NCBI RefSeq assembly: GCF_016545825.1
Contig: NC_052621.1
Span: 3,310,199 to 3,374,198 of the forward strand
Reading direction: 5' to 3'
DNA: 64,000 nucleotides
Source of the DNA: Eucalyptus grandis
Taxonomy: Eukaryota > Streptophyta > Magnoliopsida > Myrtales > Myrtaceae
The notes beneath the pieces were generated by a model, which worked only from the letters and a program-made list of their open reading frames with translations, was not told the DNA's origin and did not search any database. Shown here in pieces: positions 22,201 to 33,671 of this stretch (the first letter of the stretch is position 1; every line of letters begins with the position of its first letter). The position numbers and the translations under genes are program-made.

Positions 22201-25200
22201 TCTCTCTGGCAGACGGAAGGGCTTTCTGGCACCATGAAGTTGAAAATTTCATGTTGAGACCTTTTCCTCTCTCCAACCAAGACACTGCAACATCTATGGG
22301 CTCTGCACCTTTCAATGCGATGCCTTCAACCTGAGGGAGTTGATACTTCGCTGCCTAGGCTTTCTCTTGTTAACTTCAATTTCATCTATACATCCACGTT
22401 TTCCCGTAAGGATCCCATGCAGGACAATCTCACTGGAAGAAAGCCAGGATTCCAGACTTGGAAGTTCAGGAGCTGTAACTGCTTTGCCAGATGCAGCTGA
22501 AGCAGCTGCGGCAGCTGCAGCAACAGCAACCATGCCAACACCAGCAGCTGAGCCACCATTGGTGTTTGCCACTGGTCCCCCTCTACCCCTCAAGACGTCA
22601 GACTGCCGATGAATGAATTCCTTTATGGATATTATATCCTCCTTGTTGTTACTCTGACCGTGGCTTTCAAGCAAGAGAGAATCTGAAGTTGCTTTTCCTT
22701 TCAAAACATCTTCCACAAGGTCCGTTGCAAATTTAAGAGATTCGCCTCTCCGAATTGTTGTTCTATCAAGCAGAACAACAGGCCTTGAAGCATCAAGCAG
22801 AAATAATGGTGCAGAACTTGAGGCACCCCCTCTTGACCCAGCATGACTAGTTTCGGATCCCGAGAGTGTTCGGCATTTTTTAATGAGAAAGCGAATCTGT
22901 GCCTCGAGAGATGACTGTAGCCTCTTCTTGAAACCACCTTCAGACTTACTAATAGGGCGTGCTAGCACAACTACAGAACCAGGAGCTTTTGTAGGCAAGG
23001 CTGATCTAGAGGAACTGCTTAAATTAGCACTGACATTAACTGAGGAGGTTTCTGAAGCCTCCTCCACATGAGAGCTTGCATGTGCCACCTCCAAGTAATC
23101 ATCAACAAAGACGAAGAGTATGACAGGAGTACACTGTCCGGGAAACAAAGATGTGGATGAACCTAAACCGGACATAAGTGATATAGCAGATGCATTACGA
23201 TTCATATTACGACTTCTACCTGGGGAATCATTGTGAATAGATGCTGAAGACGAGGTATGTCGTGAAGGTGAGGAAGATTGAGGTCTTGATGGCAGTGTCG
23301 GCATAGTTTTGGACCTCACAAATGGCACTAAAGCCTGCTTAGCTGCCTGAAGTATGCGAAGGTTTTTCAAAGTTTGGGTATCAAAATGCGACCCTTCTTT
23401 AAGATGTATGATTATATGGCAAACCTGCAATACGTGGTGTCATTTGTCATATTTAAGAGAGGCGCGAGTGAAATTCAAACAGATGTTGCACGGATAAAAA
23501 TAGATCTGCAAATTTCAGGAAACAGTATCAAGTGCCAACTTCAGTATTTCACATTCAAGTACCTCATTTGTCAAGTTAACCAAACGATAGTCCACAAGGA
23601 AATGCAAACTGGAGTCTTGAATCATATTAAAGCTTGAATTTTACCTCCAACATTACTTTCTCAGGAATTTGAGAGCACATCAACAAGATGCAACATAAAG
23701 ATCCAGAAACAATTGACCATGCAACACGCTCCAACGATGATCTTTCAACAATAAAAGCTCAACCCCCGCCCCCACAGAAGTACTATCAAATGATGGTATT
23801 TCCAACTCAATGATGCTGATTGAGAAAGAATGCTCACATGCATACGGACCTGCAACATGTTAATTAATGCTAAAGTTGTTTGCCAATGTTCCAATACTGC
23901 TTTCAATATTTATAGTGTGAACTTGTCATTATCAAAATGTTTCCAAATTACTTATTTCCAGAAATTTATCTCAGAAACCAGTCTGCTTTCTATAATTCGA
24001 AGCAACAATTTCACTTATACTTTCTCTGGTATGTGAAAACAAATTGCACAAACACAGACTATGGATTCTACCTCTCATTCTAAACTATTTAGAAAAGCAA
24101 ATGTATCTCTTCATTCAAATGATCTTCCAAATGTATTCTTGCACAACAAAATAACCAAAAAGATCAGTTTTATTTCGTCCTCAAAAATGGTTTTAGGAGG
24201 ACAATTCTTCAAAGACATCAAAAAATGGATGCATAACACCGCCCTCCTCTCGAAGAGAAGTAAGTACAATTTCATCGACAAAATTCTTTAAGGAGGTTTC
24301 TACAGGGAGGCCCAAAGTCAATGAAACTATTTCAACTGTTCAACTTCTCAATGCGTTTATCATTCAACATCCGACTAACACACAGGAATGCTACCCGAGT
24401 GACCAACAAGCTCCAGTAGTGACAATGCATATTCATCATAATCACCATGATTTTATAAACTTCCTGTCTTCGCAGGACATTGCCCAGACGCAAGAGAAGG
24501 AACGCAAAGGATCCTTAAAATGCAATTCCGCAGTTAGCACACCGAACCGACATTAGGCATGCGATTTCATAGCAATCAAGACTTGACCGAATGACTGAAA
24601 TCTAGCATCAGTTAGAAGGTCACATCGATGATTTCAGACACTTAAGTGTTGCCATATCAACTAGCTTCTAGTCCTACTCCTTTTTCCGGCGAAAATTGAG
24701 CTCTAGAACCCTCGCGCCCGGCTCGTGAACTGAACAACTCACTGAACTGAAATCCATACTGAAATCGAAGCAGAACAGAACTCACGGAGAACATGAAAAG
24801 CAATCCCTGGAGGTCCCCGAACTCGCGCTCCTCCACGAACGAATCGAACCCCGACGCGACCTCGGAGGGCGGGCTTGCCGCGGGGCAGCTCGTCGAGCAG
24901 AACTGCAAGTAGAGGACGCCCCTCTCCTCGTCGTGGTAATAGCTGACCCTCCGGCACCTGAACCATTCCTCCGCCTCGCCGCTGCCGACGCGGAGCACCC
25001 GGTCGGCGCCGCCGGACCCGAAGGCGTGGAGATCGAGGACGCTGTTGAGGAGCTGCGAGGCGAAGTCGGCGCTCCGGGCGATGAGACCGACCACCACGAC
25101 GCTCCGGCGAGGGGCGGGCGGCGACGAGGAGGAGGGCGGCGGCGGCGGAGGCGGAGTAGGGGAGGGGCAGGATCCGAGGGGGAGGCGGCGGCGGGGCGAG

Positions 25201-25247
25201 AGGGGGCGGGTCAGGACCCGAACCGGAGGCGCGTGGCGCGTGGCCAT
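19229..25247 (-). CDS. SMG8: nonsense-mediated mRNA decay factor SMG8, two apparent one-base deletions
   Basis: Four exons: 24786-25247, 20553-23424, 19644-19697 and 19229-19492. Residues about 45-160 hold the start of the Smg8/Smg9 domain (RSVVVVGLIARSADFASQLL, GLLFMFSVCHIIIHLKEGSH); later come GKGLNMKFSTSWCQKALPSA, YLKDLPACYSTSQHE, SMVKGPAVQHF, ACPCGRSRQLR, FGFEYECPHGHRFL and the C-terminal QLEDQSLHPLKPFEHQPE. SMG8 with SMG9 regulates the kinase SMG1 in NMD in eukaryotes that retain SMG1. The large exon is 2,872 bases; adding two bases gives 958 codons and a total of 1,217 residues, about the usual plant length. The missing bases lie near 22331-22350 (switching to QVEGIALKGAEPIDVAVSW) and near 20697-20705 (switching to LDDGGCTSSLLNRKLPIYMN). 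Everything else is open and well spliced, so assembly error is more likely than loss of function. The start ATG is followed by a Pro/Arg-rich, plastid-transit-like N-terminus of unclear meaning. Confidence 0.9.
19769..20191. mobile_element. fold-back MITE in an SMG8 intron
   Basis: The two ends are imperfect inverted repeats of about 150 bases. The left end reads CACAAATGATCTTTGAACTT and, further in, AACTTTAACGTAATGTGCAA; the reverse complement of the right end reads CACCAATGGTCCTTGAGCTT and AACTTTAACCCAATGTGTAA. There is no coding capacity. It sits wholly inside the 19698-20552 intron of SMG8. Its ends resemble the other fold-back element at 43345-43828 in style (short phrases like CCTAAACATTT). 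Confidence 0.7.
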
Positions 25248-25324
25248 CGGAGGTGGCCCTAGCGGTCGAGAGCCGAGAACCTCATCGGGCTCGGAGAAGA
25301 AGACGGAACGAGCGAGCTGCTTCG

Positions 25325-25463
25325 ACGACTACTACGACGACGACGACGACTATCAATCGCAGTCCGCGCTTCGAGCTCTTTGGGCCTGAATTTTGCCTTC
25401 GGCCCAAAAAGGAGATTTGGGCCCACGAAGCACTTAGCCCATGATCTCTCTCTCTCTCTCTCT
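25325..25463. repeat. trinucleotide and CT microsatellites upstream of SMG8
   Basis: A (GAC)n/(TAC)n stretch at about 25325-25351 and a (CT)n tract at 25444-25463 lie 80-215 bases 5' of the SMG8 ATG. They are probably in the 5' UTR or core promoter. Confidence 0.7.
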
Positions 25464-26089
25464 TCTCTCGATGGTCATATAAGATTTTCCTTTTCAAAGT
25501 AAAAATAAGATTTTGGATAGAAATAAACCAAATCGGTGGATAAAATAAAATGGGCAGTTTTTTCTGATTCCCAATCTCAACTTTGCTCGAACAAAATTTA
25601 TTGACAGCGCTTGAATTTTTCCAATTTTCCCATGGACATGTATATTAGATGAGTCGATGACAAATATAGAACCTCGACTCATGTCATGATTATCCAAAAG
25701 TAAAAAATTTCCAAATCAAGAATCTGTAATAATCCTTCATTAAAATTGATTCACGACTTTTGAATTTTGAGAACCCAAATCAAGAACCCATTTTTCAAAA
25801 TTTGATGTAGAGTCATTTATCACAATTGAACTTAGATCAATGCCAATACATCAAGGAAGCCATGGTTGATGATATTTCACAAACTGCATCATTCACATGT
25901 TCTCTACACAAGCCAAGATCGAGCAGCCATTTTCTCATCTCCCCAAAAAGTGACCAAAAACGCAAATTTCCCACCGGGGCTTCCCCCATTTCGCAATGCC
26001 CACCAAGCCTTTTCTTTTACACAAGAAGTCAAGAACCGAGCGCTACATTCAAGGACCGCCCCGCCAAGATCGACAGAGGAGAGAGCCAC

Positions 26090-26527
26090 CTATGAGCTAG
26101 TGAACTTGGTGACCGCCTTGGTGCCCTCCGACACGGCGTGCTTGGCGAGCTCCCCGGGCAGCACGAGGCGGACGGCCGTCTGGATCTCCCGGGAGGTGAT
26201 GGTGGGCTTCTTGTTGTACCGCGCCAGCCGCGACGACTCCTGGGCCAGCTTCTCGAAGATGTCGTTGATGAAGCTGTTCATGATCCCCATCGCCTTGCTC
26301 GAGATGCCGATGTCCGGGTGGACCTGCTTCAGCACCTTGAAGATGTAGATCTTGTACGTCTCCACGCTCCGCTTCGCCCGCTTCTTCTTCTTGTCGCCGC
26401 CGCCGCCGGCCTCCTTCGAGGGCAGCTTCTTCTCGGCCCTCGGCTTCTTCTCCGCCGGCGCCTTCTCGGCCTTCTTGTCCTCCGCCGGCTTCTTCTCGGC
26501 CGGCTTCTTCTCCGCCTTCGGCGCCAT
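26090..26527 (-). CDS. histone H2B
   Basis: A 145-residue intronless H2B. The Lys/Ala/Pro/Glu-rich plant N-terminal tail ([20 protein letters not shown]) is followed by the histone fold from about residue 55: [80 protein letters not shown], ending AVTKFTSS. The C-terminal AVTKF Lys is the conserved site of H2B monoubiquitination. It packages DNA as an H2A-H2B dimer in the nucleosome. The ATG at 26525-26527 (MAPKAEKKP) is chosen over an in-frame ATG ten codons upstream because all plant H2B begin MAPKAEK or similar. The promoter elements listed separately are typical of replication-dependent plant histone genes. Confidence 0.97.
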   Translation of the reverse strand: MAPKAEKKPAEKKPAEDKKAEKAPAEKKPRAEKKLPSKEAGGGGDKKKKRAKRSVETYKIYIFKVLKQVHPDIGISSKAMGIMNSFINDIFEKLAQESSRLARYNKKPTITSREIQTAVRLVLPGELAKHAVSEGTKAVTKFTSS

Positions 26528-26569
26528 TGGAGTCGAGATGCGCAGATTGCAGAGCACGAATTCTGTGCG

Positions 26570-26572
<3 letters not shown>

Positions 26573-26601
<29 letters not shown>
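26573..26601 (-). repeat. (CT)n tract in the H2B 5' UTR
   Basis: On the transcribed (minus) strand this is a run of CT repeats about 45-75 bases before the ATG, between the TATA box and the start codon. It is a pyrimidine patch of the kind common in plant core promoters and leaders. Confidence 0.8.
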
Positions 26602-26604
<3 letters not shown>

Positions 26605-26642
26605 AGAAGAATGCGATGGGAGTGAACTCAGTACCGAGAATC

Positions 26643-26652
26643 GTATTTATGG
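26643..26652 (-). promoter_or_regulatory. TATA box of H2B
   Basis: The minus strand reads CCATAAATAC, about 120 bases before the ATG. It is followed downstream by the CT-rich leader, and preceded by GCCAATCA (about 26673-26680), a CCAAT box. Confidence 0.75.
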
Positions 26653-26691
26653 AGGGAAAGGGATGCGATTTGATTGGCTCGTCGGGCGAGA

Positions 26692-26709
26692 CGCGGATCG
26701 CTGACGTGG
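26692..26709 (-). promoter_or_regulatory. plant histone Type I element (hexamer plus octamer)
   Basis: The minus strand carries CCACGTCAGCGATCCGCG, a full match to the plant histone Type I element CCACGTCANCGATCCGCG. This element fuses the ACGTCA hexamer and the reverse octamer GATCCGCG. It drives S-phase, meristem-linked transcription of plant histone genes. It lies about 40 bases upstream of the TATA box, next to the CCAAT box, so H2B at 26090 is very probably replication-dependent. Confidence 0.93.
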
Positions 26710-26729
26710 ACGGAGCGGTGCTTTCTCGT

Positions 26730-27911
26730 GGCGGGTTTATTTGAAAATCGGCGTGTTAAGAGAGATTTGGAAAGATCAACCTGGTCAAGGGATTACTTAT
26801 CTGCCGGGGCGGGTAAGTCAAAAAATTATGTAAAATTCTAATTAACAATATTTTCAGATATTTTAAAATATTTCGGGTCAAATTAAGAAATAAAAAATGG
26901 AATTGGCTTCAAAAAATTTCGACAGAAAAAGAAAGATACTAAGATTAAAAGTCAACCAAAACGAGTATCTACTTCCAATGTCGTATTCATGTTCATGTGT
27001 ATTGTATCTACGTCGGCAACCTAACTTGTAAGAACGAATTACTTGTTTCTTGTAAATCGGAAAATGGGCATGCCTTACCTATGCACATGAGGAATAAATC
27101 GGAAAATGGGTATGCCTTACCTATGCACATGAGGAAAAGGAAAACGGTGACTTTGTTTGGAAAAGAACATTGGAGAAATTAATCGAAAGACTACAACACA
27201 TCATGCACACACAAAATCATATCATTTTCAAGACATTGATCATTTAAATGATTGTAGAATGAACTGTGGAGGAAATTCAAATTGGGTAGGGAAGAAGTTG
27301 GTAAATCAACATGCATATGATATTCTACTCTTGCACCTTGGCTCTTCCCAAAAGACAGAAAAGAGAACTAAAGTGAAGTTCATATGTTACATGAGATCCC
27401 AGAGGCATCATGCCCTCAAGCACAGCTAACAGGAATCTTACATTGTTTCTTGCAAACTACAGACAAAAACATAACGGTTGATCGTCGGCGACATCAACGA
27501 TCTCACTTCCAGAGATGATAACATGGGATATGCTGCCCCGCATCATTTCATGCGCTAAAGTCCCAAACACCAGAAAACTGCTATCTACAGGTTAATTTTA
27601 TCCTTGCAGAAGAAGTAACGCCAATCACCGCGTGTCCGATGATCTTGTGCACGTATGAACTGTTTGCTGCATCAGTTCCGGCCCTTCTTTTGCCGACGGA
27701 AGATGCTCGTGTGCCTAGGTCAGATGACTCCGCTACATGTCTACACCTGCCAACCCTCATCCCCTAATAATCAAGAAACCGGCAAAGTTTCAGTGCGCGG
27801 AACTAATCAGCCTTTGTTCGAGTAAACTTTCTAACTAGTTAAGTTTCAAGATTAAACCGCTACATATCCCTGGAAAAAAACCAGATTTTTCAATGCCAAG
27901 ATGAGGAAAAA
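26730..27911. other. intergenic with a 42-bp tandem pair
   Basis: No gene recognised. A 42-base unit is repeated head to tail at 27054-27095 and 27096-27137 (contains AAATCGGAAAATGGG and GCCTTACCTATGCACATGAG) with two or three differences. The remainder includes 3'-flanking DNA of the STOP1-like gene. Confidence 0.6.
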
Positions 27912-29098
27912 TTACCTATCATAAGCAATACCATGTAACTGCATGATGGTGGGTGCAACTTTTTGCTGAACTAGTCTTGCCGGGTTCATCAGGTCGACCG
28001 ATGAGGCCGGTGAGTGGCCGACGAACAAAGCGACGTGGCCCATGAGCTTGTCCTTCCTCGAGAAGGTGGTCCCGCAGCTGCACTGCCACTTGGCGTCCCC
28101 GCAGTGCTTCTCATGCGTCCTCAGATCAGACAGCACCGAGAACTGCTTCCGGTTGCACCTCTTGCACACGAACATCTTGGGGCAGTGGCTCCTCTTGTAG
28201 TGGTTCTTGATGCAGATCATGGACTTCAGAGGCTGGAACTTGGGGTGCTTCCGGTTCCACCGGCAACCCTCTTGCGGGCACGAGTACTTCTTCGGCCTCA
28301 AACGCTCTTGCTCATCGTTCGCCTTGCTGCGGTTGCTATCTGTATTCTTCATGGGGTTGCTTAGAGCGGCGCTGGTTTTGTACTCGTCCCCGTGAGCTCT
28401 CATGTGCATTCGCAGGTTCGCGTCCCGCTTAAACCCTTTCCCGCAGATTTGGCAGTAGTGCGTGTACTTCGCCAACAAATCTTCCGCGTTCAGTTCGATA
28501 ATATCATAACTATTGCCGCTCAGCGTGTGGTGAGCTCGTGGCTTCTCATCTTTCTGGTGACCCACCTGAGGCGATTCTCTCATTTCTTGATCCGGCCCTC
28601 CATTTTCACTATACTCATCGAACGTTGGCTTTCATTCTTGCCGTTGTAATTGATAAAGCTACTTGCGCCATACCAATCAAGAGAGCTCTGCTCATGAACG
28701 AGAGGATGGTTGTTGTTATCGTTATTGGTAGTAGTACCTGAAGGTGTCGCGGGACTGAGAAGGGTCATCTGTTGGCAAAAGAACATCATGGAAGTTGCAG
28801 TCCCTATGATCTCTTGAATCAGGCTTCCGATGCTGGCCAAGGCCAAGGGCGTTGACTCAGGCTGGCCTCGACCGGACCCGACCAGGATGGCGACCAGCGA
28901 CCGGACCTGATGAACCTTGTCCTTGAGAAGAGAGAGGTTGTAAAGCAGAGAGCTCAAGTGGGCTTCTGCTGAGGAAGCCGGCAGCGCCCCTTCCGAACTA
29001 GACGCCACGACATGGCCTGCTTGATTATAATCGCCTTGAATCATCTGCATCCCCTGCGAAACGTTGACGAAACTACAAGAAGCCAGATCGAGCATCAT
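27912..29098 (-). CDS. STOP1-like C2H2 zinc-finger transcription factor, one apparent frameshift
   Basis: Residues from MMLDLASCSF at 29098 include LSSLLYNLSLLKDKVHQVRS and PLALASIGSLIQEIIGTATS, the conserved N-terminal helices of STOP1/STOP2. Then come DIIELNAEDLLAKYTHYCQI and four C2H2-type fingers: CQICGKGFKRDANLRMHMRA, CPQEGCRWN with NHYKRSHC, CKRCNRKQFSVLSDLRTHEK, CSCGTTFSRKDKLMGHVALF. STOP1 controls tolerance to protons and aluminium, inducing malate exporters such as ALMT1. Between the halves the frame must gain one base near 28618-28628 so that ESQR is followed by FDEYSENGGPDQEMRESP; the 1,187-base span then gives 395 residues. The tail after the last finger (HSPASSVDLMNPARLV) differs from STOP1 and fits STOP2 or a diverged paralogue. 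No intron is needed. The likely cause of the frame break is an assembly deletion. Confidence 0.85.
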
Positions 29099-29103
29099 GG
29101 TAT

Positions 29104-31860
29104 GTCTTCCTCGCTTCTTCTTCTCTCAAATACTTGGGAATTACGTGCGGAACTTTGCTAATTTGGGCGGTGATCCAGGTTCCTTCTAAGGAAGGGTTTT
29201 GGGATTAAGGACGTTCTTCTTTTATGAACAGAAGCGGTCTATATAGGCACGTACAGACAAACGAGGGCGATGCTAGTTCTTTCTGAGACGTGAGAGGATG
29301 GAGAGAGATGGATTCGAGTCAACGTTGAGATCGGGTTCATCCCCGCATACGACCTCCCTCAAGCGCAACCAAGCTCAGTCGCAGTCGGGTTGGGGACGAT
29401 GAGGACTCGTTCAAAATAAGGTGATGTCGTCCGAGATGAAGTTGGTAAGATATTAAAGAACAAGAAACGAACCAAACCCTATGGCGTCGCTGCGCTGGCG
29501 CTCTTGATAATAATAATCTTAACTTACAAGTTGAGCATCAAGATTTCTTCAAAACCTCTCTCTTATCTCCATGGGGAAAGGGAAGAGAGAGGGTCATTTT
29601 CAGGCGTCAATCTTTGCGCATGAGTTGAAAGCTCGCATGGGACGACTCTTTTTCGCATAAAGAATCCATCAAACCCGCTCCACTTTCCGTGTGAAATTCA
29701 TCATTTACCACGTCTCTCCATTTCTTCAAAGAGCTCGACGACTTCTCATCCGTTTCGTCCTCTTTCGTTCCATCTCTCGAATCGTTTGACTTCACGTTCA
29801 TGCGAATGTATGGATCTTCCTGATAGACTGAAACTTCGTCAATAAGCTCGTGGAAAAATGCAACAAATCGCGACATAGTCTCATGCACAGCAGTAGATTT
29901 CATATCACATTTACTTGGCGGAAGTTGTTAAACTGGAATATTACATAATGCGACGTCTGGCCTAAAGAACTCGTACACGGCGGAGCATTTGAATTAAGAA
30001 GCCAGTCGAGGGCAACATCTGCGTGTCCTAATAATGTTCGCGTGCGGAGAACGACAGTAAATTGTTAGTGTGCTAGTAGTTGAGCCTGTATATGGGTTTT
30101 TGAGCTTGGATGGACCCAGTTATCACTTGTCCAGTTAGCTTCTAATCGTGGACAAAACGAGGTAAGAGTCAGAGGGACAATTTCCATTTAAAAACCAAAA
30201 AGGCTTACATTGAAAATCTTTCTTCAACACTTTTCAGAATACCACCACATTTGTCGTGTGTGCATGCACTTTAAACTCATGATGGCTTAAAGTTTCAGGA
30301 GCTGGAGTGACATCAGATTTCACATGAATTGGTTGATTTTATGACGGAGTGTTGCATGCAGGTACGGGAAAATAAAATGCATCTATTGAGCAATCCAAGA
30401 ACTAGCTATACGATTCAAACAGCCCAACAATCCAGGCAAAGAGCAAGTAGCACTTCTCAGGGAACCATCTGAAAAGGCAAAATTTATAATGCCAAAGTCT
30501 AGATCAATTATTGCTCAATTGCATTTTTGACGCGATTTATTTCCCAGAAGACCGTCATCCAGACAGTTCTTTAGTAACAGACAATGAGTAGGCATTTGGC
30601 TAAAAAAGAAAATCTGTAAACATTATGGTTCCTAGTACAGATGGACCATATTCCTAGCGAAACTTGATATAAAATAGCTGCTATAACCCAGACTTACCTG
30701 TCACGCGGGTCAATCTCCAATTCTTAATTCATACTCCTTATCTAGTTGATCTCTGCTAGCTCCCACGTCAACTAATAAATGAATTATTGATAGCCATGTT
30801 AGGTTTCATCGGAGTCAGCCCCAGGCACAACGCCAGAGATCCTCAGAAAATAAAAATTCTCTCAATCAGACTTCAGAGGCTTGGACTATATATCAAACCC
30901 CACTTCATCCGTTTAAAGAATAACTACCATCAAAAGCCACAAATCCAAAGTTTCCCACGCAGGAAGATGCCATGTCAACAGTACTAAGAAATCACCCTAC
31001 ATGAATTTTTGGTACAAATTTCACTTGCTTTCAAAATCACTAAAGTTTTCCCTCAATGTCCTAAACATCTGCAATTCAACTGAGTTCCATAACTAAATTC
31101 TCAGCTCTCAGAAAATATACTAATCATCATGAATCCGGCAATCAAGAAGTGTCCAACATAATGACACCCGCTACTGAACACAACTAGAGAGGCTCCAAAG
31201 AAGTTTATCCCCTAGTTAACCCAGCTCCAATGAAAATGCTTCCCGATGAAGACATGGTAAACGTGGGTCATAAACAAACAAGCCCCGAGATTGCAGGACC
31301 CATGAATCTTCTTGATGAAGAACACTTCTGTAAGTTGAGTCTATGGTAGAGCATCGACAAGTCATCAGATTATGTGACACCCATGTAAAACCTACTCTTC
31401 CCCATATGAATTGCACTAATGTCCCCATGTCACACAATCTCTAACATGCAAATGGAATGAAGGTGGATGTGATTTCAGCAAAACAAAAAGGGGTGTCCTA
31501 CAATTTTCTCCAAAATCTATCATGCAACTAGCGGCATTTGTCAGTTGAATGTGACAGCATAATTGTGAGAACCACTTAAAACGCAAAATCAGAATTAAGT
31601 ATTCATCTTGATGTACACCAGTCATTTCTCAATTACACCAGCCAAGCAAGGCGAGTGCTACTCCAACAAAGGACCAGAGTGACCAGTGCAAACATTGGAT
31701 CACTGACGCCAACAGTAAACAAAGTCCCACGATAGATTCTCCAAAGAGGAGAATTGCTGCCAATTACAATGACAAGTTTCAAAACATCCTAACATTTACT
31801 AAAGCTTCCAACCCTAATTATACTGTAATATTGTTTCAAAGCATTAGAAATATAACATGT
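29104..31860. other. intergenic; one 98-codon ORF of unknown status
   Basis: It contains the STOP1-like promoter and the far 3' flank of CKS1. An ORF on the minus strand, 29607-29903, starts MKSTAVHETMSRFVAFFHEL and is acidic (KEDETDEKSSSS). I recognise no domain and the context does not support or exclude it; it could be an upstream ORF or exon of the STOP1-like transcript or chance. Confidence 0.4.
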
Positions 31861-33108
31861 CTACTTAGCAAGCATGTTTTGCTGGGCCTGGTTCTCTTGC
31901 TGCTGCTGGTAATTCAGAGGCCTCCTGAATAGCATTATGTGTGGTTCAGGGCGATGAATTGCATAGTGAACCCAACCACGACTCTGCTGCACTCCAATGG
32001 CACGCCATTCATTCTGGTAGATGTGAACAAGAAGACATGATCATTCAAATGAGGACATACAATTCTTACGCACCATCCATTAATAAAAAATTAGACGAGC
32101 AGCATTGCAAAGATCCACTATACCAAAAAAGATATGAGAGAGAACACTCAACCAATCACTAGATTATGATCCTGATGCAGGACACTCGACTAAATAATAT
32201 CTACATTAGATATCTTCGACATCACATATTATGTTAGAATTTTACAACTTTTCATAACCCGTAATGCAATTAATTGAAACTGTTCTTTGGGTCCAAACAC
32301 GAGAATATCTAAAACGGTCATTACTATGGCTCGGATGGCAACGCATTAGTTATATGCAGAAGTAAAGCAAGCACACAATCGATAAATATGATCACAAAAG
32401 TCTCAAAAGCCAGATTTAGTGTTCAATTCCTATCGTTAGGGGATGCTACTGATAGCAAGAAATCAATTACTCAGAAGACAAAACAGCGCAACACATTCAC
32501 CATTAAACTCCTATATTGTTTCGGGATGCAATCCCGATCATTTCAACAACTTCTTTTAATCTTCTTATCGCGAGCAACATCACAACTCGAGGTCTCACGT
32601 CCCTTTATCCAAATTTTCATCTAGCCCCAAACCCACTCGAATGGCTTGCAATAATTAATAATCTAACAAGACGAACGAAAAACAAAAAAATAAAATAAAA
32701 ATAGAACATCAAATTCCTCCAGCGGAAACCCACCACACCGCGTGACTCGACAACAGCACCCAAAAAGGAGAAAAGCCCAAAAAACAACAAAAATAATTCG
32801 CCTTCATTTCAGCGACAAAACAGCGAAACCCGATCAAAAGCGAAACTTTTTGTTGTTGTTTTTTTCTTCCTCGATAAAAACACCAACAACACTCAGCCGA
32901 CTTACTTCAGAAAGGAGGCGGTTCTTCGGGAGAAGCTTGGCCACATCAGGAGGGAGAACCACATGCCTGCGCACGCCGACAGAAACGAGAAAACATCAAC
33001 AATCGGAGATAGCGAAAAACCACAGAACGGCGAAGGCCGCGAAAATCGCTCCGACCTGTACTCGTAGGTGTCGTCGAAGTACTTCTCGGAGTACTGGATC
33101 TGGCCCAT
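31861..33108 (-). CDS. CKS1: cyclin-dependent kinase regulatory subunit CKS1
   Basis: Three exons, 33056-33108, 32906-32966 and 31861-32013, total 267 bases, exactly 88 residues plus stop. Exon 1 encodes [18 protein letters not shown], exon 2 [20 protein letters not shown], exon 3 [33 protein letters not shown] and the plant Gln-rich tail [17 protein letters not shown]. The anion-pocket residues (Arg, Ser, Trp in QSRGW) and the HxPEPH hinge of the Suc1/CKS family are present. CKS1 binds CDKs and helps them phosphorylate multi-site substrates, promoting G1/S and G2/M. All splice junctions are GT-AG and the reading frame is intact, unlike several neighbours. The start is fixed by the universally conserved [10 protein letters not shown]. 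Confidence 0.97.
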
Positions 33109-33671
33109 CTTCTCAGCGAAAACCCGAGCGGGAATTCCGAAGCTGCGAGAACAACAACGAAAGGAGAAATCGAAGCCGATCAGAGCAAGGGAAATCGGGG
33201 GGGCTAAGCGAAGAAGACGAATCGGATTCGATCGGGGAGCACCTGCGGGGTTTAGCGGAAGGAGAGGAATCGAGAGCGGAAATGGAGAGAGGAGGAGGAG
33301 GAGGAACTGCGCATCTTCAAAAAGAGGAAAAGGGTAAAGGCGAAAGTGAAGGGACTGCCGCGCGGGGGCAAAACGGTAGTTTCGCACCCTCGTTTTTTTC
33401 TTCTTTTTTTTAAATATGGGAATTCCTTTTCAAAATTTGAAATCCTCCCGCTTAAGCCCGGCGATTCTGAGCCAAAGAGAAAAATAAAGAAAAAAGATCG
33501 GCGATTAATTGCGGATCAGATCGCGAGTCGAGTCGTGGGGGGGTGGGGCTCGCGTTCGGACCGTTGTGCTCGGTGGGGCCCTCCTCCCCGGAAGACGTCC
33601 GAGAGGCGCGCATGATGTTGCTCGCATTTGAGCCTTTTGAGGGGGTAAATTGCTGGTGGTTCGGATTTGGA
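33109..33671. other. CKS1 upstream region
   Basis: It begins with a purine-rich leader (GAGGAGGAGGAGGA at about 33287-33305) that would read as CT-rich in the CKS1 mRNA, then GC-rich DNA. No separate gene is seen. ORFs through it are low-complexity Arg/Lys/Glu shadows. Confidence 0.5.

Noticed and set aside
22331..22346. Possible 16-base GT-AG intron explaining the SMG8 frame break (GTATCAACTCCCTCAG)
   Set aside because: Far too short for a spliceosomal intron. A one-base deletion explains the frame change more simply.
26138..26704. 188-codon plus-strand ORF opposite H2B
   Set aside because: It is the antisense shadow of the GC-rich histone gene, full of Leu/Arg runs.
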